From Siderastrea radians (Eukaryota; Cnidaria; Anthozoa; Scleractinia; Rhizangiidae): DNA of 64,000 nt. The DNA is taken from the NCBI GenBank assembly GCA_964017195.1, contig OZ024898.1, forward strand, positions 3,664,482 to 3,728,481, written 5' to 3'. Shown piece by piece: positions 35,842-47,000 of the stretch (position 1 is its first letter; every line of letters begins with the position of its first letter). The notes below the pieces were generated by a model. It saw only the letters and a program-made list of their open reading frames with translations. It did not search any database and was not told the origin of the DNA. A program made the position numbers and the translations under genes.

Positions 35842-35990
35842 CATCTTTAGACATGCCACTGGGGACAGTGCGTCACCCAAGCCGAAAATAGTCTGGGACC
35901 GACAAAACTTCAAGACCGTGAGAGACTGGTTTCCAATTGTAAATGCCTGCTTGAATTTTCTTTTTCCGTGCGAGTTTTGCTAGCAAACAC

Positions 35991-37388
35991 CACAGGCAGC
36001 CCAGACGCGTTGTATGTGGAGTTCATTTAAAAATAGAAAAGGGTGAAAATATATGTAATAGCACGGAATAAATCTTTACTTCACGAAATAAATCTTGTTT
36101 ACTGCTGCTTATTGTGTCCTGTTTAATTAATTTCCGGTTAATCTTGCACCGCTCTCTTACGCAATCGCTTGTTAGCGTCGCTGCTTATATAAGCCGTTAA
36201 GCCTAAGGTTTGCAGAGATTTATTACGGACTAACCGGTGATAAAAGAATCGAGATATCTTAAAATAAAGCCTGCCTACCTTCAGCTCAATGCTCCCCTGT
36301 TCGTCCTGGCTGGTTTCAATGACATTTTGTGGCTTTTTTCAATCGGAGGTAGCTTCCACTAAAGAAGAATTAAAGGCTGGTGACCCGGCCAACGAACCAT
36401 CTTCACGCGAAGCGCAATAAATTCCCGAATAATGGACGGATCCGCTCCAAATTGCGATCAGCTGAACCATGGATTACGTGGTTTTCTGTATATTGCACGC
36501 TGGCTCGCAAAATCCATCGCAACTGCCCGAGAATCCCCATTTATCTACCTAAACTTGACCTTTTCGCTTCGTCATGAACCGTGACTCCGACGGGTAGGCT
36601 ACGGGATTTGAATACTCAAGCTCAGCGACCGCGTCCGCTCGACAAAATAGCACTGGCTATGGGAGGGACGGTACTATTACCACTGGAATCGAATGTGCTT
36701 TGGGAATGTCCCTCCCGTAGCCAGTGCTATTTTGTCGAGCGGACGCGGTCGCTGAGCTTGAGTATTCAAATCCCGTAGCCTACCCGTCGGAGTCACGGTT
36801 CATGACGAAGCGAAAAGGTCAAGTTTAGGTAGATAAATGAGGGATTCTCGGGCAGTTGCGATGGATTTTGCGAGCCAGCGTGCAATATACAGAAAACCAC
36901 GTAATCCATGGTTCAGCTGATCGCAATTTGGAGCGGATCCGTCCATTATTCGGGAATTTATTGCGCTTCGCGTGAAGATGGTTCGTTGGCCGGGTCACCA
37001 GCCTTTAATTCTTCTTTAGTGGAAGCTACCTCCGATTGAAAAAAAGCCACAAAATGTCATTTAAACCAGCCAGGACGAACAGGGGAGCATTGAGCTGAAG
37101 GTAGGCAGGCTTTATTTCAAGATATCTCGATTCTTTTATCACCGGTTAGTCCGTAATAAATCTCTGCAAACCTTAGGCTTAACGGCTTATATAAGCAGCG
37201 ACGCTAACAAGCGATTGCGTAAGAGAGCGGTGCAAGATTAACCGGAAATTAATTAAACAGGACACAATAAGCAGAAGTAAACAAGATTTATTTCGTGAAG
37301 TAAAGATTTATTCCGTGCTATTACATATATTTTCCCCCTTTTCTATTTTTAAATGAACTCCACATACAACGCGTCTGGGCTGCCTGTG
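35991..37388. mobile_element. Giant palindrome 1 (foldback element), 1.4 kb
   Basis: Arms of about 680 bases each, nearly identical, with a spacer near 36672-36710. The tips are CACAGGC...GCCTGTG. CAAACAC stands directly outside both tips (a 7-bp duplication). The arms have no convincing ORF. Lies about 400 bases upstream of the Argonaute start codon. Confidence 0.85.
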
Positions 37389-37554
37389 CAAACACAAGAT
37401 AAGTCTGTTCCTGTCATTGTTTGTTACTCTGTAATACAGAAAGCTTACAACTGAGAGGATCGTCAGGGGCAAAAGAGACAGAGTATTATTATTGTGATTC
37501 TTTGGGCATCCGTGTGATTGTTATATAATATGCTCGATCGACTGTACATGAACC

Positions 37555-38056
37555 CACAGGCGTCCCAGGCTGACTATGAGAGGAGTTGAAATAATTAACA
37601 TAACACTCTTTTGAAATATGTGAAACGTGACTCTCGCCTGGTGGCTTATGGAGGTGTTGTGTTACAACGGTTCGTATTTATAAAGGTTTGTATGGGAGAA
37701 AACGCTTTCGAATTCATAGCTAAATATAATGATATTTTGACAATAAAATCATCTTACCTCAATGTCTTGTCGTTATGTCTGTTGTTATCTCGCTTCTCAG
37801 GCCGATCCGAGGCGTTTTAAGCGAGTACAACAGACATAACGACAAGACATTGAGGTAAGATGATTTTATTGTCAAAATATCATTATATTTAGCTATGAAT
37901 TCGAAAGCGTTTTCTCCCATACAAACCTTTATAAATACGAACCGTTGTAACAAACACCTCCATAAGCCACCAGGCGAGAGTCACGTTTCGCATATTTCAA
38001 AAGAGTGTTATGTTAATTATTTCAACTCCTCTCATCGTCAGCCTGGGACGCCTGTG
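37555..38056. mobile_element. Giant palindrome 2 (foldback element), 502 bp
   Basis: Arms of about 230 bases, nearly identical, with a loop near 37790-37820. The tips CACAGGCGTCCCAG...CTGGGACGCCTGTG match palindrome 1 at CACAGGC and CCCAG. ATGAACC is directly duplicated outside both tips. No coding. Confidence 0.85.
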
Positions 38057-38245
38057 ATGAACCAAGTTGCTGAATTCTCCTGGGTTCTAGAAAGTGTCAT
38101 GTATGCGACGACTGTCTCCGCGATAAAGGGATGTGTAAGTTCGAAAAAGTTTGTGAATTAAAAGTTTCGTGTTAAGATTCAAACCGATTTATTTGTCGTG
38201 TGACATTCTACGATAATACGGCCTTATATTAAATAACCCCTAGTG

Positions 38246-38251
38246 ATGTGT

Positions 38252-38282
<31 letters not shown>

Positions 38283-38287
38283 GGGGC
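38246..38287. repeat. (GT)n(G)n tract
   Basis: Dinucleotide run followed by about 20 G. Confidence 0.9.
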
Positions 38288-39520
38288 TCCCGCACATTAT
38301 CTCTGAAGCCAGTCTGGGCAGAGGAAATGTTATAGAATATAGAACTTTATTTATTCATGATAGTTTTTGTCAAAATTACACTAATACTTTTGGTTTAGTA
38401 TTGCTGTGTACATTTTTAATTATAATTTCAATTATATTGTATTATGTACAGACAGCAACAAAATTGCCCTATAATAATTTTTGGGCAATTTCTGTATAAC
38501 AAACGACTGGATGACAACAAATGAACATCCCTCATACAGCGATGGGGGTGGTTGCAAAAGGAGCAATCAACCCTCCATAACTAAAATTCAAATACTATTG
38601 AGACTCATGTCAACTCAGAATGAGATCAACCTCGTTCTGTTCACTAATAAGACCCAGGCCAGTTGCCTACAATTGTTGTCATCTTGTCGTTTGTTATAGA
38701 GAAAGAGACAACACACCAGAAACACTTGATACTAACTGCGTTCCTGTTTTGCAAAAAGAAACATGTTAAACAAAAAAACAATTAAGGATTAACATTTACT
38801 AAAATCTCAGAAAATTAGTACTGTAAAGCTGGATGGAAGTTCTCTCCATCTCACTCAAGTCTCCAATTTTTCCATTAATTATAAAGGCCCCATCACTGCT
38901 TATTGATGAATAACCGGAAACAACTGAGAATAATGACCTCACTAATGATCTTACAAAGTATTGCTTTTATCACTGGTTCTTGTCATTTCAGTAAATTAGC
39001 TTGACAATGTTTGAAGTGCAGCAGTAGTCAGGCTGTTTTCTGTTGCATGATTTTTTATACCATTACTCATTTTAACTCTTCTCAAACTCTGTTTCTTTAG
39101 GTTGTTAGTTGGCCTGAGGACTGACTTGGGGGCCTTGGGATTGATCATTTGAAATGAAAATAGGTGTTAAACCACATGCACATTGTCAATATACTACTGG
39201 CCAAGGGTAGTTACATCGCCTTATCCTAAATTGGAAATTTAGCCCATAGGATTTTACAGTAGTTGATTGCAATATAACAGAGTAACAATGTATTTGAATC
39301 AGTGGTGAGTGTGATGAGCCTTGCTTCTTTAGTTTATGAAGTCCATTGTTAGTACGGTGTTCTTCAATTTAGCCATGCTAATGAAGTAAAACACCTCAAA
39401 CAAAAAACAAATAAGGGACAGCATAAGGAACTTCTTCTCATTACTCCCCCACCCCCCCCCCCCTCCCTTCCCGGCTGCCTTTGGGTATCTGAGGTATGCA
39501 GACATGGTGGTAAATGTAAT
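38288..39520. other. Intergenic, nothing recognised
   Basis: AT-rich. No exon or element boundary is supported. A C tract lies near 39445. Confidence 0.35.
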
Positions 39521-39830
39521 TGTAGCACATCGCTAAATTTTGGCTGGCTTCCATTGGTCAAAGACATGATGCGATAGCGTCTCTCCTCAGCGGGTGCCTA
39601 TCAGTGCATAGTGCCTGTTTTTGGTATTTTCGCTCAAAATTTAGGGTTGTACAATAAAACAATAGAGTCCTTCTGTCTCAGGCACTATGTGTGGTAGGGG
39701 CCCTTGGAAATTTGATGTTCAAACTTCATATAAGCCCTCAAACTACATTCAATATTTGTTGTGAACATCAAATTTCCTCTGGCAAACTATCACACGATAG
39801 TGCCTTTGACAGAAGAACTCTATTGTTTAA
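39521..39830 (-). repeat. Double-hairpin MITE, copy 2
   Basis: Reverse-complement copy of the element at 19949-20266. It carries both the AACAATAGAG/CTCTATTGTT hairpin and the TAAATTTTG/CAAAATTTA hairpin. Confidence 0.75.
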
Positions 39831-39887
39831 CTATATTATGGTATGTATAATTCCCAGTTAGGGGGAATTGTAATGAAATGTAGCTAG

Positions 39888-40451
39888 TCATGGGCGACAC
39901 ATGCAACAGACATAGTTTGATTGATCCTCGACATAGTCGCACAAAGTGTGAACCCACACTTGGCATTGTCCGCACTCTACCCAGTCTACTGAATCTGTTG
40001 CCTCAGTGTAATTGGGTGGCTCTTCTTTCAGACAAAAGGCACAAACATATGGGTCGACATCTTCCATTTCCTGGACTGTAGCTTCTGACAGGGTGATTTT
40101 CGGCCGTTGCACCTGGGACTTTTTTCTTGTTGAAAAGAACCGTTTTTGTTTTTCTGCAAGTTTGTTGGGAGGAAATGATCTTGTTTGTACATACTGATGG
40201 TCATTGCCGATTACTGAAAGTCCCCGTGAAACTGACTTAGCAGCGCGGATATGGCGTAGTGCTACATGAACTGTATCTTTGCTTGGAGCACTTTGGAGAA
40301 TATCGCTCAATTCAGCTAACTCAGCCATTGCACTTCGTTTGAGATCTTCCAGATCATTTCCATTTTGGGGATCCTTGTCTTGTTGAATTAGACTTTCTAG
40401 GCACTCTCTTTTCTCGGCAACATCATCATCTGCCTCGTCTGGAATGGTCAT
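39888..40451 (-). CDS. PHD-finger ORF downstream of the MULE/SWIM ORF
   Basis: A 187-residue ORF from an ATG. The N-terminal two thirds is acidic then basic and unrecognised. The C-terminus is a PHD-type zinc finger with spacing CAFC...CGQC...WVHTLC...CCMC (residues about 136-185). Such fingers usually read histone H3 tails. The frame meets a stop 25 bases upstream of the ATG, next to an acceptor-like TATTCTGCAG, so it may be the last exon of the gene at 40549-41919 or a separate gene. No damage seen. Confidence 0.55.
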   Translation of the reverse strand: MTIPDEADDDVAEKRECLESLIQQDKDPQNGNDLEDLKRSAMAELAELSDILQSAPSKDTVHVALRHIRAAKSVSRGLSVIGNDHQYVQTRSFPPNKLAEKQKRFFSTRKKSQVQRPKITLSEATVQEMEDVDPYVCAFCLKEEPPNYTEATDSVDWVECGQCQVWVHTLCDYVEDQSNYVCCMCRP

Positions 40452-40477
40452 TGCCTCTTCGGGTCGGCCCGCTTACC

Positions 40478-40597
40478 TGCAGAATACCCCGCCACTTATT
40501 TCCATCTCATTGAATAACAAAAGTGCCTATTGTGTTATGCCTCGTTCTTCAAAGCGTTCCGACACATGTAAATGAAGTGGCCGGGTATTCTGCAAGT
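40478..40597. repeat. Short inverted repeat between the SWIM and PHD ORFs
   Basis: CTGCAGAATACCCCGCCACT (about 40479) is inverted at about 40577-40597 within the SWIM ORF's last codons. The loop holds the SWIM stop codon. Confidence 0.55.
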
Positions 40598-41919
40598 TCT
40601 GCAAGGTTGACAGCGTGAATATGGCAACATACAAGATTCCTTACAGCGTAATCGAGACAAGTGCACTTGTAGGAATGCGTGCAGGCTGCACAGAGAGGAC
40701 ATCGAAGCAGACAGGTGCAAACAGAGGAGCCAACTCTTTTCACAAGGTAAACGTTGTTCTTCTCTGTGGCGGATTGTACTTGCCAGGAGCCAGCGTCCTC
40801 TCTGATTATCGACTTTGCTGGTATAGACTCTGCCTGCTTGTGTCGCTTGTTGTTGTCGCGCTGCCTTTGTGTAGCCTTGCCCTTCTCGGCTTTTATCCAC
40901 TGCTCATAGGCCTTGTCGCGCGAAATTTTACGCAGCGTGGATAGCAGATGATCTACGCGCCTATTTTGTTTCCTTTCCAGATAAATCTCCTTCAGTGTGC
41001 GATGAAAACTTTCCACGAACATGTTGGTGTTTGCTGGTGTTCCTTCCCGGAAGCACGTGGCCCACTCGCGCGGTCGAGAGACGTACTCCTTCTCAAAGTA
41101 AGAGACCATCGGCTTAGAGATTCCTTTCAGCCACGCGAGGAACTGTTGTAACGACCGCCGAAATTTACACTCGCTGGGCTCATTTTGAAGGCTCTTGAGA
41201 GCAGCATACACCTCTACCTGTTGGTCTTTGTCTTTAATCAGTTCGTTCAGTTTTCGGCGCCAGCTCCTGTCCACGTGCCAGCTGCATAACAGCTTTCTAA
41301 CAGGCTTCGTAAAAATAGAAGGCCAGGCGTTGTGGTATGCATCTGCGTCGTCGCTCATGAAGTATTCGGTTTGGACATCTCCACACGTGTCTCTGAGGCT
41401 CTTGAAAAAGCCCCCAGGACATCCGCCGATTCTTTGTTGCTTATCAACTAGGCCAGACTCGGGTAAGCTTTTCGCTTGAGGAGAAGTGGGTTTCCTGACA
41501 TCTGACTTCGGAGGTTTTGTATTGGTAGATGGCTGCTCAGTGAAGTCGTTGTTCGTAGATGCAGACAAAATAGGGGTGTTTGACTGTTGCTTGGGGGGTG
41601 AACAACCGTTATTAGTCGTAGATGCGGACAAACTTGGGGTCTTTGACTGTGACTTGGCTGTTGCACAACTCTTACCGGGGCCAGGTCCGACAGATGGGTT
41701 TGGAGACGTAGGAGGGTAAGGACTCCTCGCATCGGTTTGGGCATTGTTGTTAGAGGAGGCAGAAAATTTGGGAGAACATTCTTTAGCTAATGAATGGTCC
41801 TTGGATACTTCTGGAGTTAACCCATGGGATGAAGGGGCTAGATGATTAAGAGATAACTTAAGTCTTTTCTTGGAATAAGTGGTTGTGTCTTGACGAAGGC
41901 AGAAGGAGTGGTCAGACAT
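40549..41919 (-). CDS. MULE-transposase-derived protein with SWIM zinc finger
   Basis: A 456-residue ORF with a good ATG context. Residues 1-150 are Ser/Pro/Asn-rich, with repeats of SASTNN type. From about residue 165 it reads as the latter part of a MuDR/MULE transposase: FMSDDADAYHNAWP (second catalytic Asp region), LLCSWHVDRSW, and NMFVESFHRTLK (catalytic Glu region). It ends with a SWIM finger, CTCLDYAVRNLVCCHIH. The first catalytic Asp segment and N-terminal zinc finger are missing and replaced by the low-complexity region. This suggests either truncation or a domesticated DNA-binding protein. No stops or frameshifts within 1.37 kb. Confidence 0.65.
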   Translation of the reverse strand: MSDHSFCLRQDTTTYSKKRLKLSLNHLAPSSHGLTPEVSKDHSLAKECSPKFSASSNNNAQTDARSPYPPTSPNPSVGPGPGKSCATAKSQSKTPSLSASTTNNGCSPPKQQSNTPILSASTNNDFTEQPSTNTKPPKSDVRKPTSPQAKSLPESGLVDKQQRIGGCPGGFFKSLRDTCGDVQTEYFMSDDADAYHNAWPSIFTKPVRKLLCSWHVDRSWRRKLNELIKDKDQQVEVYAALKSLQNEPSECKFRRSLQQFLAWLKGISKPMVSYFEKEYVSRPREWATCFREGTPANTNMFVESFHRTLKEIYLERKQNRRVDHLLSTLRKISRDKAYEQWIKAEKGKATQRQRDNNKRHKQAESIPAKSIIREDAGSWQVQSATEKNNVYLVKRVGSSVCTCLLRCPLCAACTHSYKCTCLDYAVRNLVCCHIHAVNLAELAEYPATSFTCVGTL

Positions 41920-42058
41920 TGCGAGTCTGCAATACGATCAGCGGCATGCCACTTATTAACCGCCTCTTCCTTTCCGACGATTTGTGACGTACGCCCAGGG
42001 GCTTTTTGACCTGATAAATAATTTTAAAAGTTGTAGGAAAAAAAGTTCAAACTGAAAT

Positions 42059-42318
42059 CAGGGTGGTAACGACGTATGTTTTTTCTATGCTGATCATATT
42101 TTTGTACGCAAATTTCTGATCCTGGAATCCAAAAGCGTGACCAATTTTGGTCCCTGATCCTACAAATACGATACAGCCTGATCTCCCTAATAAAACTGCT
42201 GATCCCGATCCCATGGAGTGTGATTCCTTGATCCCAGGGCTGTGATCGCAGAGCCCACCCTTCTGATCCCGAATCCTATCCCTTTGATCCCCGATCCCAT
42301 ATACTTCGTTACGACCCT
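42059..42318. repeat. MITE with CAGGG ends and TGATCCC internal repeats
   Basis: CAGGGTGGTAACGACGTAT at the left is inverted at the right (ATACTTCGTTACGACCCTG). The interior is a degenerate run of TGATCCC/GATCCCGATCCC. The ends resemble hAT-type tips. No clear duplication. Confidence 0.5.
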
Positions 42319-42794
42319 GGGATCGGATTATCCATATTTCTACCGGGTTATGTCATCCACTCGAGTTTGAGCAACAAGTGCGACAGGATTCGCTACCTTA
42401 TGCACAGTCCAAAACCTTTTAACCATACCTTTTCTCCCGATTATTTACTGACGATAAAGAGCGATCGTACATGATCGTAAGCCCTGTACCACTGTACCAG
42501 GAAACGTCTTTCAAAGTACTTAAGTGAGAATTAACTGGCCGGCTGGTTATTTGCATACTTGAGTGCCTTCATCTTTTCTTCAGGTCCTTCAGTACCAAAA
42601 GCAATGGATGACGACATAGTATTGCCGAAAGTGGGTCATGACCGGTAGTTGGAGGGCACCTCAAGGACTAAGGAAACACAGAGGATATTTCCCGTATCAC
42701 AATAGCCCAGTTTCGACCTCAAGTTGGCCGGACAAAAAGACAAAAGACAATTTGAACAACGTTAGCCTCAATATGAAGTAAAATATTCGTTACA

Positions 42795-42897
42795 CTAGCC
42801 TGTGAACAGGGTCCGAGGTGGGAAAATAACGCAAGAAAAAACCAAGTCTGCCATTTTTTAAAGTTATTTTCCCACCGCGGAGCCTGTTCACAGCCTA
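42795..42897. repeat. Palindromic MITE, 103 bp
   Basis: TAGCCTGTGAACAGG and CCTGTTCACAGCCTA, with GGTGGGAAAATAAC also inverted. Confidence 0.75.
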
Positions 42898-43032
42898 TCG
42901 CAACAACAGTGAGAGGACCGTTTCACATCTCTGTGCATTGTTTTATTTTACGATTCAGCACTTTTCAGTTAGCATATGTTCATGTTTTACTTCAGATCGA
43001 GACTGACCCTGTAAAAATGTGTTTTTAGTATT

Positions 43033-43283
43033 TCTGTGCAGCGGCCTTGGAGGATTTTCGGGAAGAATTTCGGAGGATCTTGAAAGTCCGGTTTCAGGCT
43101 CCCATCTTTAACAGCGGACGCCGAGTTCCCATCGATCAATCTTCGGACCATTTGTCACACGACTATCACCACCCAAGTCACGCGACAAAGCTCGGTGACA
43201 GCATCATTAAGAAGGATTCCGCAATGGAATCTAAAACGTGTGTGCTGAACAAAGCTGGATCTGGAATAAGTAACGCTTTTTAA
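43033..43283 (+). CDS. Possible terminal exon of an unknown plus-strand gene
   Basis: An open frame of about 80 codons ending in TAA, starting after acceptor-like TTTTTAG/TGTGCAG sequence. The composition looks protein-like (EDFREEFRRILKVRFQAP, GDSIIKKDSAMESK), but I recognise no domain. It lies about 750 bases downstream of the SDHA stop on the opposite strand. It may be spurious. Confidence 0.25.
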
Positions 43284-43409
43284 AGTAACAACTGTTTACA
43301 AGTACTTTTATTTTGTCTATTTTTACAACAGAATCCACGAAGACACCGACTATCACTCAGCTAAATGTCTTCCTTACAATGCAGTTCCTTATGCGGAACA
43401 TATAACTTT

Positions 43410-43415
43410 TTTATT
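43410..43415 (-). terminator. Possible SDHA poly(A) signal
   Basis: AATAAA on the minus strand, about 620 bases after the SDHA stop. Another is at 43307. The choice is uncertain. Confidence 0.3.
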
Positions 43416-44032
43416 TTGAAAATCAGCGGAAAAAATTAATAAAGTGAAATTTGCTCTAACTGCAATTGTGGAATAAATTTACTGCTAAGAACTCTATTTA
43501 GACTATTTATAGTATACCTAATCCGTAACGATGTTAACACTATAAACGTTCCTATTTTGAAAAATGGCACACTTATAGGCACAGAGTCCCGACAAAATAC
43601 CGCTTCCGTACTTTCCCTGTTACATTGCCATATTCCACCAATTACATAACTAAATTTCATGCAAAGATTCTAAAGAGCAATAAAAGAAGTGGACTGCAGT
43701 TCTTTAATTTGATTTCGTAACAAGATGAGCTTTTTTTTAAGAACGACGGGAAGAAGTCAAGACAAAAAAACGCAAAACCCAGCATCACCTTATCAATGCA
43801 TTTGGTCAACTTCCATTTTTTGTTAGTTATTTTACATGCCTCACGAGGGGTATGCTTTACGTTGCAGTTAGGTCAATTATGTTACTCAACAGCAATATCT
43901 GTCCCTTGTTGCCCGATCGCATTTGTCTTTTCACAAGAAAATATTACATACAAAACAAAGGAAAAAAGTTTGTAGTTTTAGCACCGGTATGCAATATGTA
44001 TCCTCGCGTGGTTTAGTTTTGCTAGTTCTTTT

Positions 44033-47000
44033 CTAGTATGAACGCACAGCAGGAGGTACACTGGCGCATTCCTTCTGATCCAAGGTTTCGTCAATGACAG
44101 TGCGATAATTCAGTGAGACCTGAATGGAATGAATGGAAAAAGAACTTATCATAAGTGACAACAGAACTTTATCGTGTTCAAAATCTGCAACAGTTTGTGC
44201 CACATGTCTCATCAAAAGACGTGGTTACGGTTACTTGCGAGTTCAGTGAATTTCTTTACGACCCCTTAAAAAAAAAAGAACCCGCCAAAAATTATTACCC
44301 GGAAATTAATACAGATCACAAGAGACATACTTTTATTGTAGCAATGCAGCCCCATCAGTATACAATACCGTTATCAAGGTGAACCCCGTTAATTTACATG
44401 AAGCGTGTAGCATGGTCAAGTACGCTTCGCTATGGTAACGGTACGTCCAGCAGACTTGAGAAGCAAGGACTGCAGGAACTCATCAACCAGTTTACAGTTA
44501 CATCACTCGTACCATGACACGAGTTTCAGACTTGTGCGATAAGGAAAGTTAAAACATTTCTGAATCGTTGAGTTCAGTTTTTAAAAAACAATAGAATTCA
44601 GTTACGTCAAGCGCCAAGTTTTGTCGTTGCTGATCTTCAGTTGTTGCTTTTGGATAAGTTGAGTCTTAAGAAACTTTACTCGAATCTTGACTTGACTCTT
44701 AGAACTTGCCTCGGCTCTCAAAAATTTAACCACTCCAGAACATGGCAATTTGTCCAAATGGAACAATGTGATGATACAAACCCCCTGTCACTGATTCGTA
44801 AAATATAATTGCCGCAATCTGCACATACCTTGCCGGTGTTGTGGTCAGTCCATGCCAGTGTGTGTTTTCTCCAATGCTGGGCAAATGGACGCTTTGTCTG
44901 TCCATCCAATGGCTTGGAATAGTCATACTCATCAATACGGTCCTGTAAGTAATTAGTATGAACATTAGACTTTGCATTAGAAACAACACGAGCGGGCTGG
45001 GGACTCTGCAGAGACGTATTGCGGCGACAGAACGTCGTTTTGGGAATTTCTGTTTCAGTTTGATTTGAGCGCGACTTTCCTTTTTACACACGTTCAAAAT
45101 AAGGATGTGGAAAGATTTCACGCCGGCTTTGAAAACATTCAAACGAACGTTTAAAATATAAAAATATAAAAGAAAATGTCAACGAAAATTGAAAATTGGT
45201 TTTGATTAGTAGTTTGTCGATCTCCGATGCAATATAAGACGCCTCAAAATAACCAGAATGTTAACAATGGGAAGTAACATGTAAATATTGGGAATATCTG
45301 TATGTAGTCTATCCCTGCGTTAAGGTCGCTTTGGGGCATCAAAGGGCACTGGCCAGCTTCAAACCTGTAGTATTACATTGTCGCCTATCGTATTTTGAAC
45401 ATTCCTAGCTGCGAGTGCAGTTTTTTTCGTTCATTTCGTTCATTTACTTGTGAAGAAACCTGCAGCTGTGAACAATTTTTAACGACCAGAATGTAAATGA
45501 TATTTGGCTTGTCACTTGAAATAAGTCGTAAGCAAAAGTCAAATGTACACAGATTACTGTACCAAATCTAGGCTGCGTATATTTTGGTTAACACTAAGGG
45601 GTCTGCCCTGGGAATAGGATTGCAGTATACCTTGAAATCCTCCCGAGCATGCGCGCCACGGCTTTCCTTGCGAGCCTCGGCACCATACAGAGTCTGCTTG
45701 CAGTTGAGTAGAAGGTTCTGTAGCTCGAGTGCTTCCACTAGGTCTGTGTTCCACACCATGCCACGATCAAACAGCTGTAAAACAGTACCACATAGGGGGT
45801 TAGAGGTATTCCAACAGCCCCCCCCCCCTTTGAGGAAGGGTATTCCCCAATTTAACTGTGTGGGTCTTCATAGCTCAGTTGGTATAACACTGCAGCGCGA
45901 ACGCAGAGGCTACGGGTTTGAATCCCGTTGAAGCCCCGAAAATTCTTTTCGGGCTTAATTCGCGATTACAACTGCGATGGTCACATCTTCATTTCATTTG
46001 TATTTCCGCAGTTCACATCATTCTCCTTCCACGAGATACATGTATTAGGTATGTTTGACCTTGAAGCTGCATGTACGTTTTTTTGAACCATTTAGGATGT
46101 GATGTTGACCATTTTTACCTGAAATGGGTTAACTACAGATTTTGAGCATTTTCGCGTAAAAATGTCAGGTATTTATAATGGTAACAGGACTGAGTGGAGT
46201 CCAATTCGGTCTGTAATCATACGAGTGATTCTCACGAGTATTATCACAATGTACAAACCGAATTCGACGACACGCAGTCCTGTTACCAATTAATCATATC
46301 TATAACGAAATTCGAGAAAGAAAGAGGAGAAAACATACCGGAGAAGAAATAGACAACAGTTTTATTTGCGAGATACGCAAAAAAGAACTAACTATTCAAG
46401 TGTAACTGATCCATTAGCGCGCGCGCTCTGACGCGTACTGTCCAATTACACCGTCCTAACTGTCCTATTAGTGCTCAAATCATGGCTGGTGATAGCCAAT
46501 CAGATTCGAGAATTTTGTTATAGTTATGATTAAACCTAAAATAGGGCTACAAGAATAATAGTTTGGTCTGACATATAGTGGGTTCACACTAGGCCCAAAC
46601 AATCATGTTAACTCTGATCACGAATGAAACATGTTTCACCGTATAAGAGTGTTCGCAATATGCAGTGCGTCGCGCGAATCATGATCGAAACACGTTTATT
46701 TTGACCATGATCGCATAGGTAATTTCGGTCTTGGTCAGACGAAAAAAGGGAAACATGGCGGTCGAGAACGGAGAGTAAGCAAGTGCCCGAGTGATCCTTG
46801 GGGCTACAATGAGACACAGTTTTTATTTTATGTATGGGCTGATGACGAGATACATAGGCATTCAGTCTTGGTGATGATGCCCGCAAGCCCTCGTAAAAGG
46901 ACAAAAATCCAATCAGACAATCGTTATAAAATAATGCTGAGCTTGTCGAGGATGGAATATTTTGTACCAAAGATTGCACAAATCCTCTCTTCTTACAATG

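Noticed and set aside
45862..45939. Functional tRNA gene
   Set aside because: The acceptor stem and anticodon loop are imperfect. It fits a SINE head better.
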